From Allolucifera butyrica (GTDB lineage: Bacteria > Bacillota > Negativicutes > Sporomusales > UPPP01), in assembly GCF_900476375.1 (NCBI RefSeq), contig NZ_UPPP01000068.1, forward strand, positions 1 through 64,000: a DNA stretch of 64,000 nt, given 5' to 3'. The position numbers and the translations under genes are program-made. Of this stretch, positions 49,769-58,919 are shown piece by piece. Position 1 is the first letter of the stretch; each line of letters opens with the position of its first letter. The notes beneath the pieces were generated by a model. The model was given only the letters and a program-made list of their open reading frames with translations, ran no database searches and was not told the DNA's origin.

Positions 49769-50587
49769 TCATTCCCCCTTTTTCTGCGCCCGGGCTATTA
49801 ATTTTTCATACTCGGCCGTATATTCCGGGGCTAAAGAGTGATGCAACTCGCCGATGACAAATTTATCCTGCATGGTTTCCGGCGGCAGCTTCGCTGCGGC
49901 TTGAGCCATTACGGCATGGTCGCGCTGCCATTCCAGCATCTTAGCCGCCGATCCCATTTTATTTTTCCGGCCAAAAGAAATGGGGCATTGCGTAATCCCG
50001 TCAATTACCGAAAAACCTTTATTTTGAATTCCCTTGGTAATTAAATCTGTCAACAGATTGGCATGATAGGCCGTTCCCCGGGCCACGTAGGTAGCTCCGG
50101 CCGCAATAGCCAAAGCGGCAATATCAAAGGGACGTTCTATATGCCCCAGCGGGGCCGTTGTTGCTTTGCTGCCCGGAGGCGTCAGCGGCGAATACTGGCC
50201 GCCCGTCATACCGTATATGCTGTTATTGAATATAATCGTGGTGATATCAATATTTCTGCGGGCGGCATGGATAAAGTGATTGCCGCCAATGGCAGTACAA
50301 TCTCCATCGCCCGTAATTACCAGCACATTCAAATCCGGTTTAGCCAGTTTAATACCGGTGGCGAATGTCAACGCCCGGCCGTGAGCCGTATGGACGGTAT
50401 TGAAATTCATATAGCCCGAAGCACGGGAGGAACAGCCGATTCCCGACACGATCACCGTTTTCTTCTGGTCTAAGTTGAGTGTGTCAATGGAACGCAAAAT
50501 CGCTGCCAGCAAAATGCCGTTGCCGCAGCCCGGGCACCAGATATGGGGCAAAGCTGAACTGCGTATATATCTCTCAAAATCTGCCAT
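49769..50587 (-). CDS. korB: 2-oxoacid:ferredoxin oxidoreductase, beta subunit (TPP-binding)
   Basis: The 272-residue subunit has the cluster cysteines in WCPGCGNGI and VSGIGCSSR, and the thiamine diphosphate motif VITGDGDCTAIGGNHFIHAARRN, then IFNNSIYGMTGGQYSP. It overlaps korA by one base. Confidence 0.92.
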   Translation of the reverse strand: MADFERYIRSSALPHIWCPGCGNGILLAAILRSIDTLNLDQKKTVIVSGIGCSSRASGYMNFNTVHTAHGRALTFATGIKLAKPDLNVLVITGDGDCTAIGGNHFIHAARRNIDITTIIFNNSIYGMTGGQYSPLTPPGSKATTAPLGHIERPFDIAALAIAAGATYVARGTAYHANLLTDLITKGIQNKGFSVIDGITQCPISFGRKNKMGSAAKMLEWQRDHAVMAQAAAKLPPETMQDKFVIGELHHSLAPEYTAEYEKLIARAQKKGE

Positions 50588-51726
50588 TACCGAATTCCTC
50601 CTGCTGCGGTCAAGATGGGGGACAATATTTCTTCCGGTTTGAATAATTCACCGTCAACCCTCGTTACCGAAACGACTTTGTCCCTGCCTGCATATCTTTC
50701 AATTTCGCCCGCCAATTGTCCATAATTCATTTCCGGCACAATTACCTTACGGGCAGAACGGGTCACCTTTTGCACAACTTGTACCGGGAATGGCCAAATG
50801 GTAATTAATTTCAGCAGACCGGCTTTGATCCCCCGCTCCCGCGCCGCTTTCACGGCGGCAATTGCGGCCCGGGAAGAACCGCCGTAGGCGATTACCACAT
50901 ATTCGGCATCGTCCAGATAATCTTCCGTATACAATGTGATCTCATCAGAATGCATTTCCAGTTTGGTATGCAGCCGCCGGATCAGTTCATCCGTCATTGA
51001 CACGGATTGAACCGGCATCCCGCTGTAATTATGGACCAGACCGGTTACATGATAATAATATCCTTCGCCAAATGGCGCCATACTGGGAACTCCGTCGGCA
51101 TCCGGCTTATAAGCCAGATATTCTGCCGGCGGCACGGACGGAAGTTTACGGTTGACAATCTCAATGCTTGACCATGCCGGCAGTTCAACCCGCTCCCGCA
51201 TATGTCCAATTACTTCATCCAACAGTAAAATGACCGGAACCCGAAATTGCTCGGAGAAATTAACCGCTTTCACTGTGATGTCAAAACACTCCCGGACAGA
51301 GCCCGGTGATAATACAATGACGCCGTGGTCGCCATGAGTTCCCCACCGGGCCTGCATCACGTCGCCTTGAGCCGGCGAGGTCGGTTTTCCCGTACTCGGA
51401 CCCAAACGCTGCACATTAACGATGACTACGGGGATTTCAGCCATAGCCGCATAACCAATAAGTTCCTGTTTTAACGAAAATCCGGGACCACTGGTCGCCG
51501 TGATTGCTTTGGCTCCCGTAAGGGCGGCGCCGCATACCGCTCCCATGCTGGCAATCTCATCTTCCATCTGAATAAATTTACCACCCAGTTTTGGCAAACT
51601 TTCGGCCAGTATTTCAGCAATTTCCGTGCTGGGAGTAATCGGGTAACCGGCAAAAAAAGATACGCCCGCGGCCAGCGCTCCTTCCGTACAAGCCTGGTTG
51701 CCCTGCATTAAACGCGCTTTCGTCAT
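50587..51726 (-). CDS. korA: 2-oxoacid:ferredoxin oxidoreductase, alpha subunit
   Basis: The 379-residue subunit has QGNQACTEGALAAG, FFAGYPITPSTEIAE, TATSGPGFSLKQEL and a C-terminal domain ending EEILSPI. These are marks of the pyruvate-flavodoxin oxidoreductase-type alpha chain. It overlaps korD by four bases, so all four subunits are tightly coupled. Confidence 0.92.
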   Translation of the reverse strand: MTKARLMQGNQACTEGALAAGVSFFAGYPITPSTEIAEILAESLPKLGGKFIQMEDEIASMGAVCGAALTGAKAITATSGPGFSLKQELIGYAAMAEIPVVIVNVQRLGPSTGKPTSPAQGDVMQARWGTHGDHGVIVLSPGSVRECFDITVKAVNFSEQFRVPVILLLDEVIGHMRERVELPAWSSIEIVNRKLPSVPPAEYLAYKPDADGVPSMAPFGEGYYYHVTGLVHNYSGMPVQSVSMTDELIRRLHTKLEMHSDEITLYTEDYLDDAEYVVIAYGGSSRAAIAAVKAARERGIKAGLLKLITIWPFPVQVVQKVTRSARKVIVPEMNYGQLAGEIERYAGRDKVVSVTRVDGELFKPEEILSPILTAAGGIR

Positions 51727-51926
51727 TTTGCTTTCCCTTTCCCTTCTCTGACGACTTTTATGGCAAAGTCAGGACACCTCAATTCACATTGGCCGCAGCG
51801 AATGCATTTGTCAGCATCTTTAATATAAATTTTTCCCAATTCATTCAGGCCAAGAATTTTTTGGGGACAAAATGACACGCAAATGCCACATCCCTTGCAA
51901 AATTTCTGGTTTAGCTCCAAACTCAT
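51723..51926 (-). CDS. korD: 2-oxoacid:ferredoxin oxidoreductase, ferredoxin-like delta subunit
   Basis: The 67-residue protein has two [4Fe-4S] motifs, CKGCGICVSFCP and CIRCGQCELRCP, each of the CxxCxxCxxxCP type. It carries electrons from KorB to ferredoxin. It is the first gene of the korDABC operon; GGGGGGAGG precedes the ATG, and TATAAT near 52000 on the minus strand may be the -10 box. Confidence 0.92.
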   Translation of the reverse strand: MSLELNQKFCKGCGICVSFCPQKILGLNELGKIYIKDADKCIRCGQCELRCPDFAIKVVREGKGKAK

Positions 51927-52119
51927 TCTTACATCCTCCCCCCGGTATCAACAAGCAGGTTGCCTTATTATGGATAATTGTTGTTTACCCTATACATTAT
52001 AGCAGACAGGTTGTTCCTATGAAACCCAAATTTCGCATTCTGCCAGGTTTTTTGACAACTTGGCGAGCCGGCGTTTCAATGGTATAATTTTGAATGACAA
52101 TAGAGAGGATGTGTCCAAT

Positions 52120-52479
52120 ATGCTGATCCAGGATGTAAACCTAGCCGTAACTTTAGCCCGCACCTTATGGTTTAATACCTATCGCGGCAAAGTAACGGAT
52201 GAACTTGACAATTATCTTGCCACCCTTCGTATCATTCCCTGCCTGCCTTTAGACCGTTCCGAAGTACCCGCGGATGCTCCGGAGGTTATTCCCTATCTGC
52301 TTGTGCTGGTGGAAGATGCCGTCATGGAAGCCGCCGACCTGATTCCTTTTGAAAGTAAACTGTCGGAAGTTTTACTGCCCCAAATGCAGCGGGAGCATTT
52401 TAGACCGGAATTTTGCCATTTTGTTTATCCCAGTCCTTCTTATATGGCTCAAGGAAACGGAAGTTCTAAAATAAATTGA
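52120..52479 (+). CDS. Hypothetical protein, 119 aa
   Basis: I do not recognise this protein. It is short, acidic and soluble, with mostly helical-looking segments (NLAVTLARTLWFNTYRG, LLVLVEDAVMEAADLIPF) and a Pro-rich C terminus. The ATG at 52120 is about 11 bases after GAGAGG; a GTG at 52111 is too near it. The gene stands alone between korD and the glycosyltransferase operon with a shared bidirectional terminator. Confidence 0.65.
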   Translation: MLIQDVNLAVTLARTLWFNTYRGKVTDELDNYLATLRIIPCLPLDRSEVPADAPEVIPYLLVLVEDAVMEAADLIPFESKLSEVLLPQMQREHFRPEFCHFVYPSPSYMAQGNGSSKIN

Positions 52480-52499
52480 GACCCTCACTGAGGGTCTCA
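52478..52499. terminator. Bidirectional terminator
   Basis: GAGACCCTC and GAGGGTCTC form a 9-bp stem around ACT, with T-rich sequence on both strands. It ends the 119-aa gene and the glycosyltransferase operon. Confidence 0.75.
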
Positions 52500-54116
52500 A
52501 TTTATTTTTTCCGCCCGGACATTTTTCTTTTCATATAACGTACTGACTCCATACTCCGCTACGGGTATATAATCGGCGGCAAAATTCTCCCGCAAAAAGC
52601 CTTGCTGCGCTTTTTTTACCAAAATATAGACAGGTTCGTTCTGCGCCGTGCGGCGGCAAAACGCCGTAACCGACTCTACGGGCATCGTGTATTTTTCTGC
52701 CCAAACACCGTTATTCACCGCGGATTCCCGGTCATCTGCCAAATGGGGAATTATATAGCCGCTGTAAAAGACGGCGGAAGTGGAATATTCGCCATAGGAT
52801 GCCACGACGGCCCCCGTTGGCGGCAGTATTTTTACGATATTCTTATCCGAACGGCCGGCAGCCATGGGAATCAGCGTTGAATGAATTAATACCAGACTGA
52901 CTATACCGGCGATCATTGCCGTCACGATAGGAAAATGACGTACATTGCCGCGAACCTGCATCCAGATAACAACCAGAAGGCTAATAGCAAGAACCGGCAG
53001 CAATATCAGCCGGCCATCTCCGGTTTCCGCAGCCAGCCGGTTGCCAAGTCCGGCCATAATTAAAAGCATAAAAACAGTAGGCAGGGAAAGCCACAGCCAC
53101 TTTCCCCTTTCCGGTATGCGCTGCATAGTATAAAGGCAAGAAGCCATCCAAAGAGCCGCGGGAAAGGCGGCCGGAAACACATAGGTTGGATACTTGGTGG
53201 CCATTAATGTATAAAAACCGATTGTGCCGCCCAGCCAGGAGCCAAAATAAGCAATATGAGGCAGGCGTTCCTTTTTGATAATTCCCACCAAGGTCCGGAA
53301 TAATACGCCGCTCCAGGGCAACAGGCTAACCGGAAACAATACCAGATAATAATAAAAGACGTTATCTTTGGGATGTTCGGAAACGGTAGCCCGGATCAAA
53401 TTATTCAGTCCGAAAAACATAGTAATAAAATCCCGGCCATGTTCGTAATACATGGCAATATACCAGGGAGCAGCTATTAAACAGGCTAATAAAATACCCG
53501 GCAGCAAATAAACTCTCCCCAGCAGCCGCCATTGCCGCGTTACCACCATATAGATAAAAATGATGATAGCCGGAAGAACAAGACCCACCGGCCCTTTGGT
53601 CAACACAGCCAGCCCGGCGGCGGCATAAGCTGCCAGGTACCAATAAATCCGTTTGTTACGAATGCCTAAATAAAAAGTCGCCAAAGAAACACTGGAAAAG
53701 AAAAACAACACGTCATCCGTAATAATCATTCGGGCTAAAATCCAAAACTCTAACGATGTTCCTAAAATCAACGCGGCATACAGGGCCGTCTTTTTATTGC
53801 CGAACAGTTTTTCCGCAAACCAGAAAATAAAAGCGATACTGGCCGCGCTAAATAGGGCGGAGGGAAAACGGGCTGCAAATTCGGTGATACCAAACAGCTT
53901 ATAACTAAAGGCAATCAGCCAGTAAATCATAACCGGTTTATCGAACCAAAAGTGCCCGTAAATTTGCGGCGACAACCAATTGCCACTCAAAATCATTTCT
54001 TTGGCCGTAAGGGCATAATTCGATTCAACCGGGTCCGTGACCGGAATGGATGCATTCATTGCTAAATAAAAAAGCAATGCCAGGATAAAAATAGGCCCGA
54101 AGGTCAAGCGCCGCAT
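52497..54116 (-). CDS. ArnT/PMT-like membrane glycosyltransferase 2
   Basis: The 539-residue protein has about a dozen membrane helices. Marks of the ArnT/PMT (GT83/GT39) family: an N-terminal acidic pair in VTDPVESNYALTAKEM, the HFWFDKPVMIYWLIAFSY loop, FAARFPSALFSA, LTKGPVGLVLP and AAPWYIAMYYEHG. These enzymes transfer a sugar from undecaprenyl phosphate to lipid A or another acceptor outside the inner membrane. The gene follows a second ArnT-like gene by 12 bases. GGAGGAGTAGT precedes ATG 54116. Confidence 0.88.
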   Translation of the reverse strand: MRRLTFGPIFILALLFYLAMNASIPVTDPVESNYALTAKEMILSGNWLSPQIYGHFWFDKPVMIYWLIAFSYKLFGITEFAARFPSALFSAASIAFIFWFAEKLFGNKKTALYAALILGTSLEFWILARMIITDDVLFFFSSVSLATFYLGIRNKRIYWYLAAYAAAGLAVLTKGPVGLVLPAIIIFIYMVVTRQWRLLGRVYLLPGILLACLIAAPWYIAMYYEHGRDFITMFFGLNNLIRATVSEHPKDNVFYYYLVLFPVSLLPWSGVLFRTLVGIIKKERLPHIAYFGSWLGGTIGFYTLMATKYPTYVFPAAFPAALWMASCLYTMQRIPERGKWLWLSLPTVFMLLIMAGLGNRLAAETGDGRLILLPVLAISLLVVIWMQVRGNVRHFPIVTAMIAGIVSLVLIHSTLIPMAAGRSDKNIVKILPPTGAVVASYGEYSTSAVFYSGYIIPHLADDRESAVNNGVWAEKYTMPVESVTAFCRRTAQNEPVYILVKKAQQGFLRENFAADYIPVAEYGVSTLYEKKNVRAEKIN

Positions 54117-54128
54117 ACTACTCCTCCA

Positions 54129-55664
54129 TTACTTCTTAAAAATAACTACTTTATCGGCCGCTTCGGCAATTATGCTACTTGTACTGCGGAGGTTTTCCGG
54201 CAAGCTTTTATACTCTTGCTGCCGCATGACAAAATAAGCCCGGTGCTGGCTTGCCAGCTTTTGTTCCAATTCCGGATAGGCCTTCAATTCTTTCCCGTAG
54301 ATATTACTGTAAAAAGTAAATCCCGGATGTAGGAATTTCATGATGTAAACCGGCGATTGACCATCGTACCTGGTTACAAACTCCCGGGCGATGGTTTTGG
54401 TACTAAACCGCGGCGCCACTGCCGGAAACAGCAAAGTCACCAGAACCAGGGAAAACAGGGTTATCCCGGCCACTTGCGACCAAAAAGCTTTTTCACTGTC
54501 ACGCCGCCAATTATAAAACCAGACCGCCAGCGTCATTAATATAAAAATACCTGCCGACACCATTGCACCAGGACTCAACTCGGGCATAGTCTTTACGGCA
54601 AACAGCAAGCCTGCGGTCAGGACGGTGACCAAACCCGTTAAAATAACAGACCAGCCAATATTGCGCCCGGGACGGCGCTGCTGCCACAAGCGGCTGAGGT
54701 ACCATCCCGTTATCATAGCCAACGGCGGAAACACCGGCAGGATATAAGAAACTAATTTCGTTTGGGAGATGGAAAAAAACAGGAAAATAAACCAGGCCCA
54801 AATATTTAAAAATAATAAACGGGAAGACTCCTTAGGCTTACTATCGCGAAAAGAAGCCCATACCGACTGCAGTAAAACAGCCGACCAGGGGAAAAAACCC
54901 ACAATCAGTACGGGAATAAAATAATACCAGAGTACCCCTTCCGGATGCTCCGGGGAAGTAAAACGGGTAATATTATTAAAACCGATGAACGTGTCAATAA
55001 AAGCCTTGCCGTGAATACTGTACATCATCCAATACCAGGGAACGGCAGCGACAGCGAACAATAACGCACCGCTAAACACTTTCATCCGTTTCATTTCCCC
55101 GAAAGAGCGGGTGAACAGCATATATAAAAAGATGATCGCCCCCGGGAACAAGAAGCCTATGGGACCTTTTGTCACCGTGGCAAGACCGGCAAACAGATAC
55201 ATCCAGTAATATTTTTGTTCCATATAGGCCCATAAACAAAAGGTGAGAAATAAAGTCAGTGTAATGTCGGTCACCGCTGCTTTAGCCAAATAAAAATATT
55301 CAATACTTGTCAGCAATACCAACGCCGCTGCCAAACCAGCCTGCCCATGAAACAGCCGTTTTCCGGCCAGATAAACACCCAGCACGCAAACAACCGCCAG
55401 TACAGCGGAAGGAAACCGGGCAGCAAACTCATTGGCGCCAAAAACCTGAAAACTGCCGGCTGCAAGCCAATAATACATAGGGGGCTTGTCATACCAATAT
55501 TCACCATAAATTCGCGGTGAAATAAAGTCCTGAAATTGAATCATTTCTTTCGGCGTTTCGGCATAAACCGGTTCATCCGGATCAAGCAGCGCAATTCCCC
55601 CCAGATTAAAAAATATAATCAGTGAGGAAACGATTGCCACCAGCCAAAATCCTGCACCTTTCAT
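54129..55664 (-). CDS. ArnT/PMT-like membrane glycosyltransferase 1
   Basis: The 511-residue protein is colinear with its downstream neighbour: LLDPDEPVYAETPKEM, EYWYDKPPMYYWLAAGSFQ, FAARFPSAVLAV, VTKGPIGFLFPG and AVPWYWMMYSIHG. The two copies likely arose by duplication and may differ in donor sugar or acceptor site. The start was set at ATG 55664 after AGGAGGGTTCGAA; the frame extends to 55700 but would enter the epimerase gene. Confidence 0.88.
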   Translation of the reverse strand: MKGAGFWLVAIVSSLIIFFNLGGIALLDPDEPVYAETPKEMIQFQDFISPRIYGEYWYDKPPMYYWLAAGSFQVFGANEFAARFPSAVLAVVCVLGVYLAGKRLFHGQAGLAAALVLLTSIEYFYLAKAAVTDITLTLFLTFCLWAYMEQKYYWMYLFAGLATVTKGPIGFLFPGAIIFLYMLFTRSFGEMKRMKVFSGALLFAVAAVPWYWMMYSIHGKAFIDTFIGFNNITRFTSPEHPEGVLWYYFIPVLIVGFFPWSAVLLQSVWASFRDSKPKESSRLLFLNIWAWFIFLFFSISQTKLVSYILPVFPPLAMITGWYLSRLWQQRRPGRNIGWSVILTGLVTVLTAGLLFAVKTMPELSPGAMVSAGIFILMTLAVWFYNWRRDSEKAFWSQVAGITLFSLVLVTLLFPAVAPRFSTKTIAREFVTRYDGQSPVYIMKFLHPGFTFYSNIYGKELKAYPELEQKLASQHRAYFVMRQQEYKSLPENLRSTSSIIAEAADKVVIFKK

Positions 55665-55681
55665 TTCGAACCCTCCTGCGA

Positions 55682-56614
55682 TTATGATTTCCTGCCGCAC
55701 GAAAAGTAGTCAATCGTCCTGGCCAGCCCCTTCACCAAATCCGTCTGCGGCTGCCATTTTAAATCATGAACCGCAGCCGCGTTCGACAACGAAGACCGGT
55801 AAATGTCGCCTTCCCGGGCCGGCAAATAATTCCGCGTAACGGAGCGCCCCAAGACTTCGGACATTACGTCAATTAACGTATTCACACTTGTCTCCGTTTG
55901 GGTGCTTATGTTATAAACCCGGTTGCAATCCGTCGCCAATAGCGCCGCATAATTGGCGGCCGCTACGTCCCCTACATAAATAAAATCACGGGTTTGACCG
56001 CCGTCGCCAAAGATATTGACCGGCTCCTGTGCGGCCATTTTGCGGGTGAAAATGCTGACAACACCGCCCTCACCGGCATCTCCCTGACGCTCGCCGTATA
56101 CATTGGCATAGCGCAAAGCGGCATATTCCAAACCGTAGAGTTCCTGATACAGCGCCAAATAACGTTCAACCGTCAGTTTACTCAAACCGTAAAAGGAAGT
56201 AGGACGGACCACGGTTGTTTCCACGACGGGCAAGGTATCGACATCACCGTAAACCGCTGCGCTGGAGGCAGCGGTAATCCGCTTTACACCGGTCTTCCGG
56301 CAAGCCTCTAAGAGATTTACCGTTCCCAGAATATTAACCCGGCAGTCAAAATGAGGATCATCCAGTGATTTCGGCACCATCGTCTGCGCCGCCTGATGAA
56401 TGACATAATCAAAATGTTCCCGTTGAAACAGGGGCAACAGTTGTTCGCTGCCAAGATCCATTTCCACCAATTCAATCCCTTGCGGCAAGTTTGTCCGCAA
56501 GCCGGTGCTGAAATTATCAAGCACCACCACCCGGCAACCTGCCGCCAATAATTTATCTACAATATGGGAACCGATAAATCCGGCCCCGCCTGTTACTAAA
56601 ACTTTCATTTTCAA
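55682..56614 (-). CDS. NAD-dependent sugar epimerase/dehydratase (UDP-glucose 4-epimerase-like)
   Basis: This is a short-chain dehydrogenase of the extended type, 310 residues. It has the NAD loop TGGAGFIGSH near the N terminus, ASSAAVYGD with the catalytic Ser, and YGLSKLTVERY with the catalytic Tyr and Lys. The GalE-like specificity (UDP-glucose/galactose or GlcNAc) is inferred only. The start is TTG 56614, 8 bases after GGAGGG; ATG 56608 is the alternative. It probably makes the sugar used by the neighbouring transferases. Confidence 0.88.
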   Translation of the reverse strand: MKMKVLVTGGAGFIGSHIVDKLLAAGCRVVVLDNFSTGLRTNLPQGIELVEMDLGSEQLLPLFQREHFDYVIHQAAQTMVPKSLDDPHFDCRVNILGTVNLLEACRKTGVKRITAASSAAVYGDVDTLPVVETTVVRPTSFYGLSKLTVERYLALYQELYGLEYAALRYANVYGERQGDAGEGGVVSIFTRKMAAQEPVNIFGDGGQTRDFIYVGDVAAANYAALLATDCNRVYNISTQTETSVNTLIDVMSEVLGRSVTRNYLPAREGDIYRSSLSNAAAVHDLKWQPQTDLVKGLARTIDYFSCGRKS

Positions 56615-56627
56615 TTCAGATTCCCTC

Positions 56628-57611
56628 CTATTTTAATTCCCTGGTTATAAAATCCCGGCCAAATGTTTTGACCGTAAAATACAATCCGATACTAAACGGT
56701 AAATATTCCGCCAGTATCCGCCAGGCTACCGCCAATATGCCGACTGTCCCCGGCGGTAAAAAATTGCCGAACAACAGGACAAAGCCGCCTTCCGCCACGC
56801 CGGAGCCGCCGGGAGTCGGCGCAAAATATAATATTACGTTTAAAAAAATCATCCGGCCCAAGATTATCCACCAATTAAATGCGGCCCCAATTCCCATAAA
56901 CAGTACCGGCACCATGCTATACATTGCCACCAGGCTGGCTGCCGACTCGACAAACACTCTCAGCATGCTGCCCGGCGCAGAAGCCAGTAAAAATACAGCC
57001 CCGCGCACATCACGGTATACCAGGAAAATCCGCCGCCGCCGGTCGGGCTGTAACTTCTTGGTCAAGCGAATCAATAAATAATTTGGTATTCTGGTACGAA
57101 AGAGCCAGATGCCGGCTACTATGCCCGCTATCAGCAGGGTGGAAGCAGCAACAAGGGTTCGCTCGGAAATCCAGGGTACCAACCCCGGATCATAAAAAAA
57201 GATTAAGGGTTGACAAACCAGTAAAAACAATATGGACAATATCGTCCTCACCAGTACGACCACCGTAGCCTTACCGGTCGGAACTCCGGCCCGCCGCAAA
57301 AACATCACCTGCGCCACGGCGCCACCGGCTGCTCCCGGCGTCAGCACAGCCAGAAAATAGTTGCTGAAAATAACTTGCACGCCCTGATAAAGAGAAATCC
57401 GTTCTCCGGAAATTCGGACGAGATGCATTAGGCGCGTCCCGTCAAAATACATGCCGAGCGCTAATAACAGCAAAGCGGCAACCAGGGACCACGGGCGAAA
57501 AACATTCAGGCTCTTCAGCGTATGAATATCGACCGTATAGTAAACAACGGCGGCGGAAATGCCGGCAATCAATAAAAACAATACAGTCAGCCGCTTATAA
57601 AATTTGTTCAT
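56628..57611 (-). CDS. Lysylphosphatidylglycerol synthase TM-region/UPF0104 membrane protein
   Basis: The 327-residue protein has about eight membrane helices and matches the flippase-like region of MprF and AglD (PF03706), without the soluble aminoacyl domain. Marks: GTRLMHLVRISGER, AVLTPGAAGGAVAQVMFLRR and PTPGGSGVAEGGFVLLF. Such proteins are thought to move lipids or lipid-linked sugars. The start was set at ATG 57611 after GGGAG; it overlaps the deacetylase gene by 17 bases. Confidence 0.85.
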   Translation of the reverse strand: MNKFYKRLTVLFLLIAGISAAVVYYTVDIHTLKSLNVFRPWSLVAALLLLALGMYFDGTRLMHLVRISGERISLYQGVQVIFSNYFLAVLTPGAAGGAVAQVMFLRRAGVPTGKATVVVLVRTILSILFLLVCQPLIFFYDPGLVPWISERTLVAASTLLIAGIVAGIWLFRTRIPNYLLIRLTKKLQPDRRRRIFLVYRDVRGAVFLLASAPGSMLRVFVESAASLVAMYSMVPVLFMGIGAAFNWWIILGRMIFLNVILYFAPTPGGSGVAEGGFVLLFGNFLPPGTVGILAVAWRILAEYLPFSIGLYFTVKTFGRDFITRELK

Positions 57612-58458
57612 GCGCCAACTCCCTGAACGAAAGCAATCGAATGTGATTTTGGTCCACGCAATAACGCAGCCGGGGATCACGAACCGCGTCTAATTCTTCC
57701 TGCCAGTGATAATTCCAGCCATACCTTTCATTCAAACTTTGATTCTCCAAGCCGGGATGGATCATGATTTCCGCGGTCCCATCCGGCAGTCGCCGGACAA
57801 TATTTAAAAGATACTCCGCCTGCATATTGCCGCCGGCCAGCATGCCGAAAAAATGATCAGGGATGGCTAAGCCCCGCCGTTTCGCTCTTTTGCGCGCCCG
57901 TCCCGCTAAAAACGTAAGGCCGTTCCGGGCCAGTGTCCGGAATAGTTTTCGCGGATAGCCGCCGAAAAAGAAAATGGCCTCATCAGGAATCCGCATCGCC
58001 GGAATGGAGTATTGGTCGCAAAGGTCCAGGACAATATCGAAGATTCCCGGCAAAATATGCAGGTGCTGATGACTGTCTACATGCGTTATGGCGACGCCGC
58101 CGGCCCGAATTTTTTCAATTTGAGCCGTAAGTTCAAGCCGTACATCCTTAAGCCGGATTCGTCCGGCAAAAAACTGCTTAAAAAAGTCCCCATAACCGGC
58201 TGCAAAGTTTCCGTCCTCATTAACCAGCGACGCAATCTCCCCGGCAGGAGCAACCGGTTGGGCTCCGACCAGCGTTAAATGAACTCCCACGCCAAGTCCG
58301 GGATTACCACCGGTCAGATCAACGGCATGTTGAAAGGCCGGTCCTCCGGCCATAAGGGATGTACTGGTAATACAGCCGTTTTTATATCCTTCAATAATTC
58401 CTAAATTTACCTTTTCGTGCAAACCGAAATCATCCGCATTAATAATAATCTGTTTCAT
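57595..58458 (-). CDS. ChbG/HpnK-like carbohydrate deacetylase (YdjC fold)
   Basis: The 287-residue protein has the YdjC metal motifs INADDFGLHEKVN (Asp pair) and ITHVDSHQHLHILPGI (His pair), plus MIHPGLE. Homologs include ChbG (chitooligosaccharide) and HpnK (hopanoid biosynthesis-associated). With the lipid-flippase-like and ArnT-like genes downstream, a role in deacetylating a lipid-linked sugar is likely. ATG 58458 lies 6 bases after AAGGG. It is the first gene of the operon. Confidence 0.85.
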   Translation of the reverse strand: MKQIIINADDFGLHEKVNLGIIEGYKNGCITSTSLMAGGPAFQHAVDLTGGNPGLGVGVHLTLVGAQPVAPAGEIASLVNEDGNFAAGYGDFFKQFFAGRIRLKDVRLELTAQIEKIRAGGVAITHVDSHQHLHILPGIFDIVLDLCDQYSIPAMRIPDEAIFFFGGYPRKLFRTLARNGLTFLAGRARKRAKRRGLAIPDHFFGMLAGGNMQAEYLLNIVRRLPDGTAEIMIHPGLENQSLNERYGWNYHWQEELDAVRDPRLRYCVDQNHIRLLSFRELAHEQIL

Positions 58459-58645
58459 ATGCAACCCTTAAATTTTATTTTTTGGCAACCCTAAAAATAA
58501 ATGAATCTATCGTATATGTTAACATGGGTGGATGAATATGGCAAATAATTTACAAATTCCGCTATATTCTTTCCCGTATACTTTAACCCAAAGTTCTTAT
58601 ACTAATGTCTGTAGTACAAAATATTTTTTAAAAGGAGGTTTGCTT

Positions 58646-58861
58646 GTGAAAAAGTCAAGCTCTGCTACCGGTTCCAACAAAACTGCCGGCACATTAACAG
58701 CACAATATGACATTCACGGTGACTACTCCTCCCAGTCATCCGACAGCGCCGTCGGCCAGACAACGGACCAAACGATGACAAACCAAACGGCTACCGATAA
58801 AGCAACTAATAAAGCAACCAGCAAAGTACTGACTTCCCAGTATGATATCAACAGCGACTAA
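58646..58861 (+). CDS. Small hydrophilic protein with twin QYDI motifs, 71 aa
   Basis: I do not recognise this protein. The GTG at 58646 is 8 bases after AAAGGAGG, a far better signal than the upstream ATG at 58532. The product is rich in Ser, Thr, Asn, Gln, Lys and Asp with no hydrophobic core. The segment LTAQYDIHGDY (near residue 18) recurs as LTSQYDINSD at the extreme C terminus, flanking a Thr/Asn/Gln/Ala-rich linker (TDQTMTNQTATDKATNKATS). A strong terminator follows. It may be a small secreted, spore or binding protein; function is open. Confidence 0.6.
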   Translation: MKKSSSATGSNKTAGTLTAQYDIHGDYSSQSSDSAVGQTTDQTMTNQTATDKATNKATSKVLTSQYDINSD

Positions 58862-58883
58862 GTAAGGGAATGAAATGATTTGA

Positions 58884-58919
58884 CAAAACAGGGAAGCCGT
58901 TAAAGCTTCCCTGTTTTTA
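58884..58919. terminator. Bidirectional terminator between the 71-aa gene and the methyltransferase
   Basis: AAAACAGGGAAGC and GCTTCCCTGTTTT form a 13-bp stem around CGTTAAA with T5. The methyltransferase stop codon is inside it. Confidence 0.8.

Noticed and set aside
52052..52096. TTGACA and TATAAT before the 119-aa gene as a promoter
   Set aside because: The boxes are 25 bases apart, too far for a sigma-A promoter; TATAAT may act with another -35 element.
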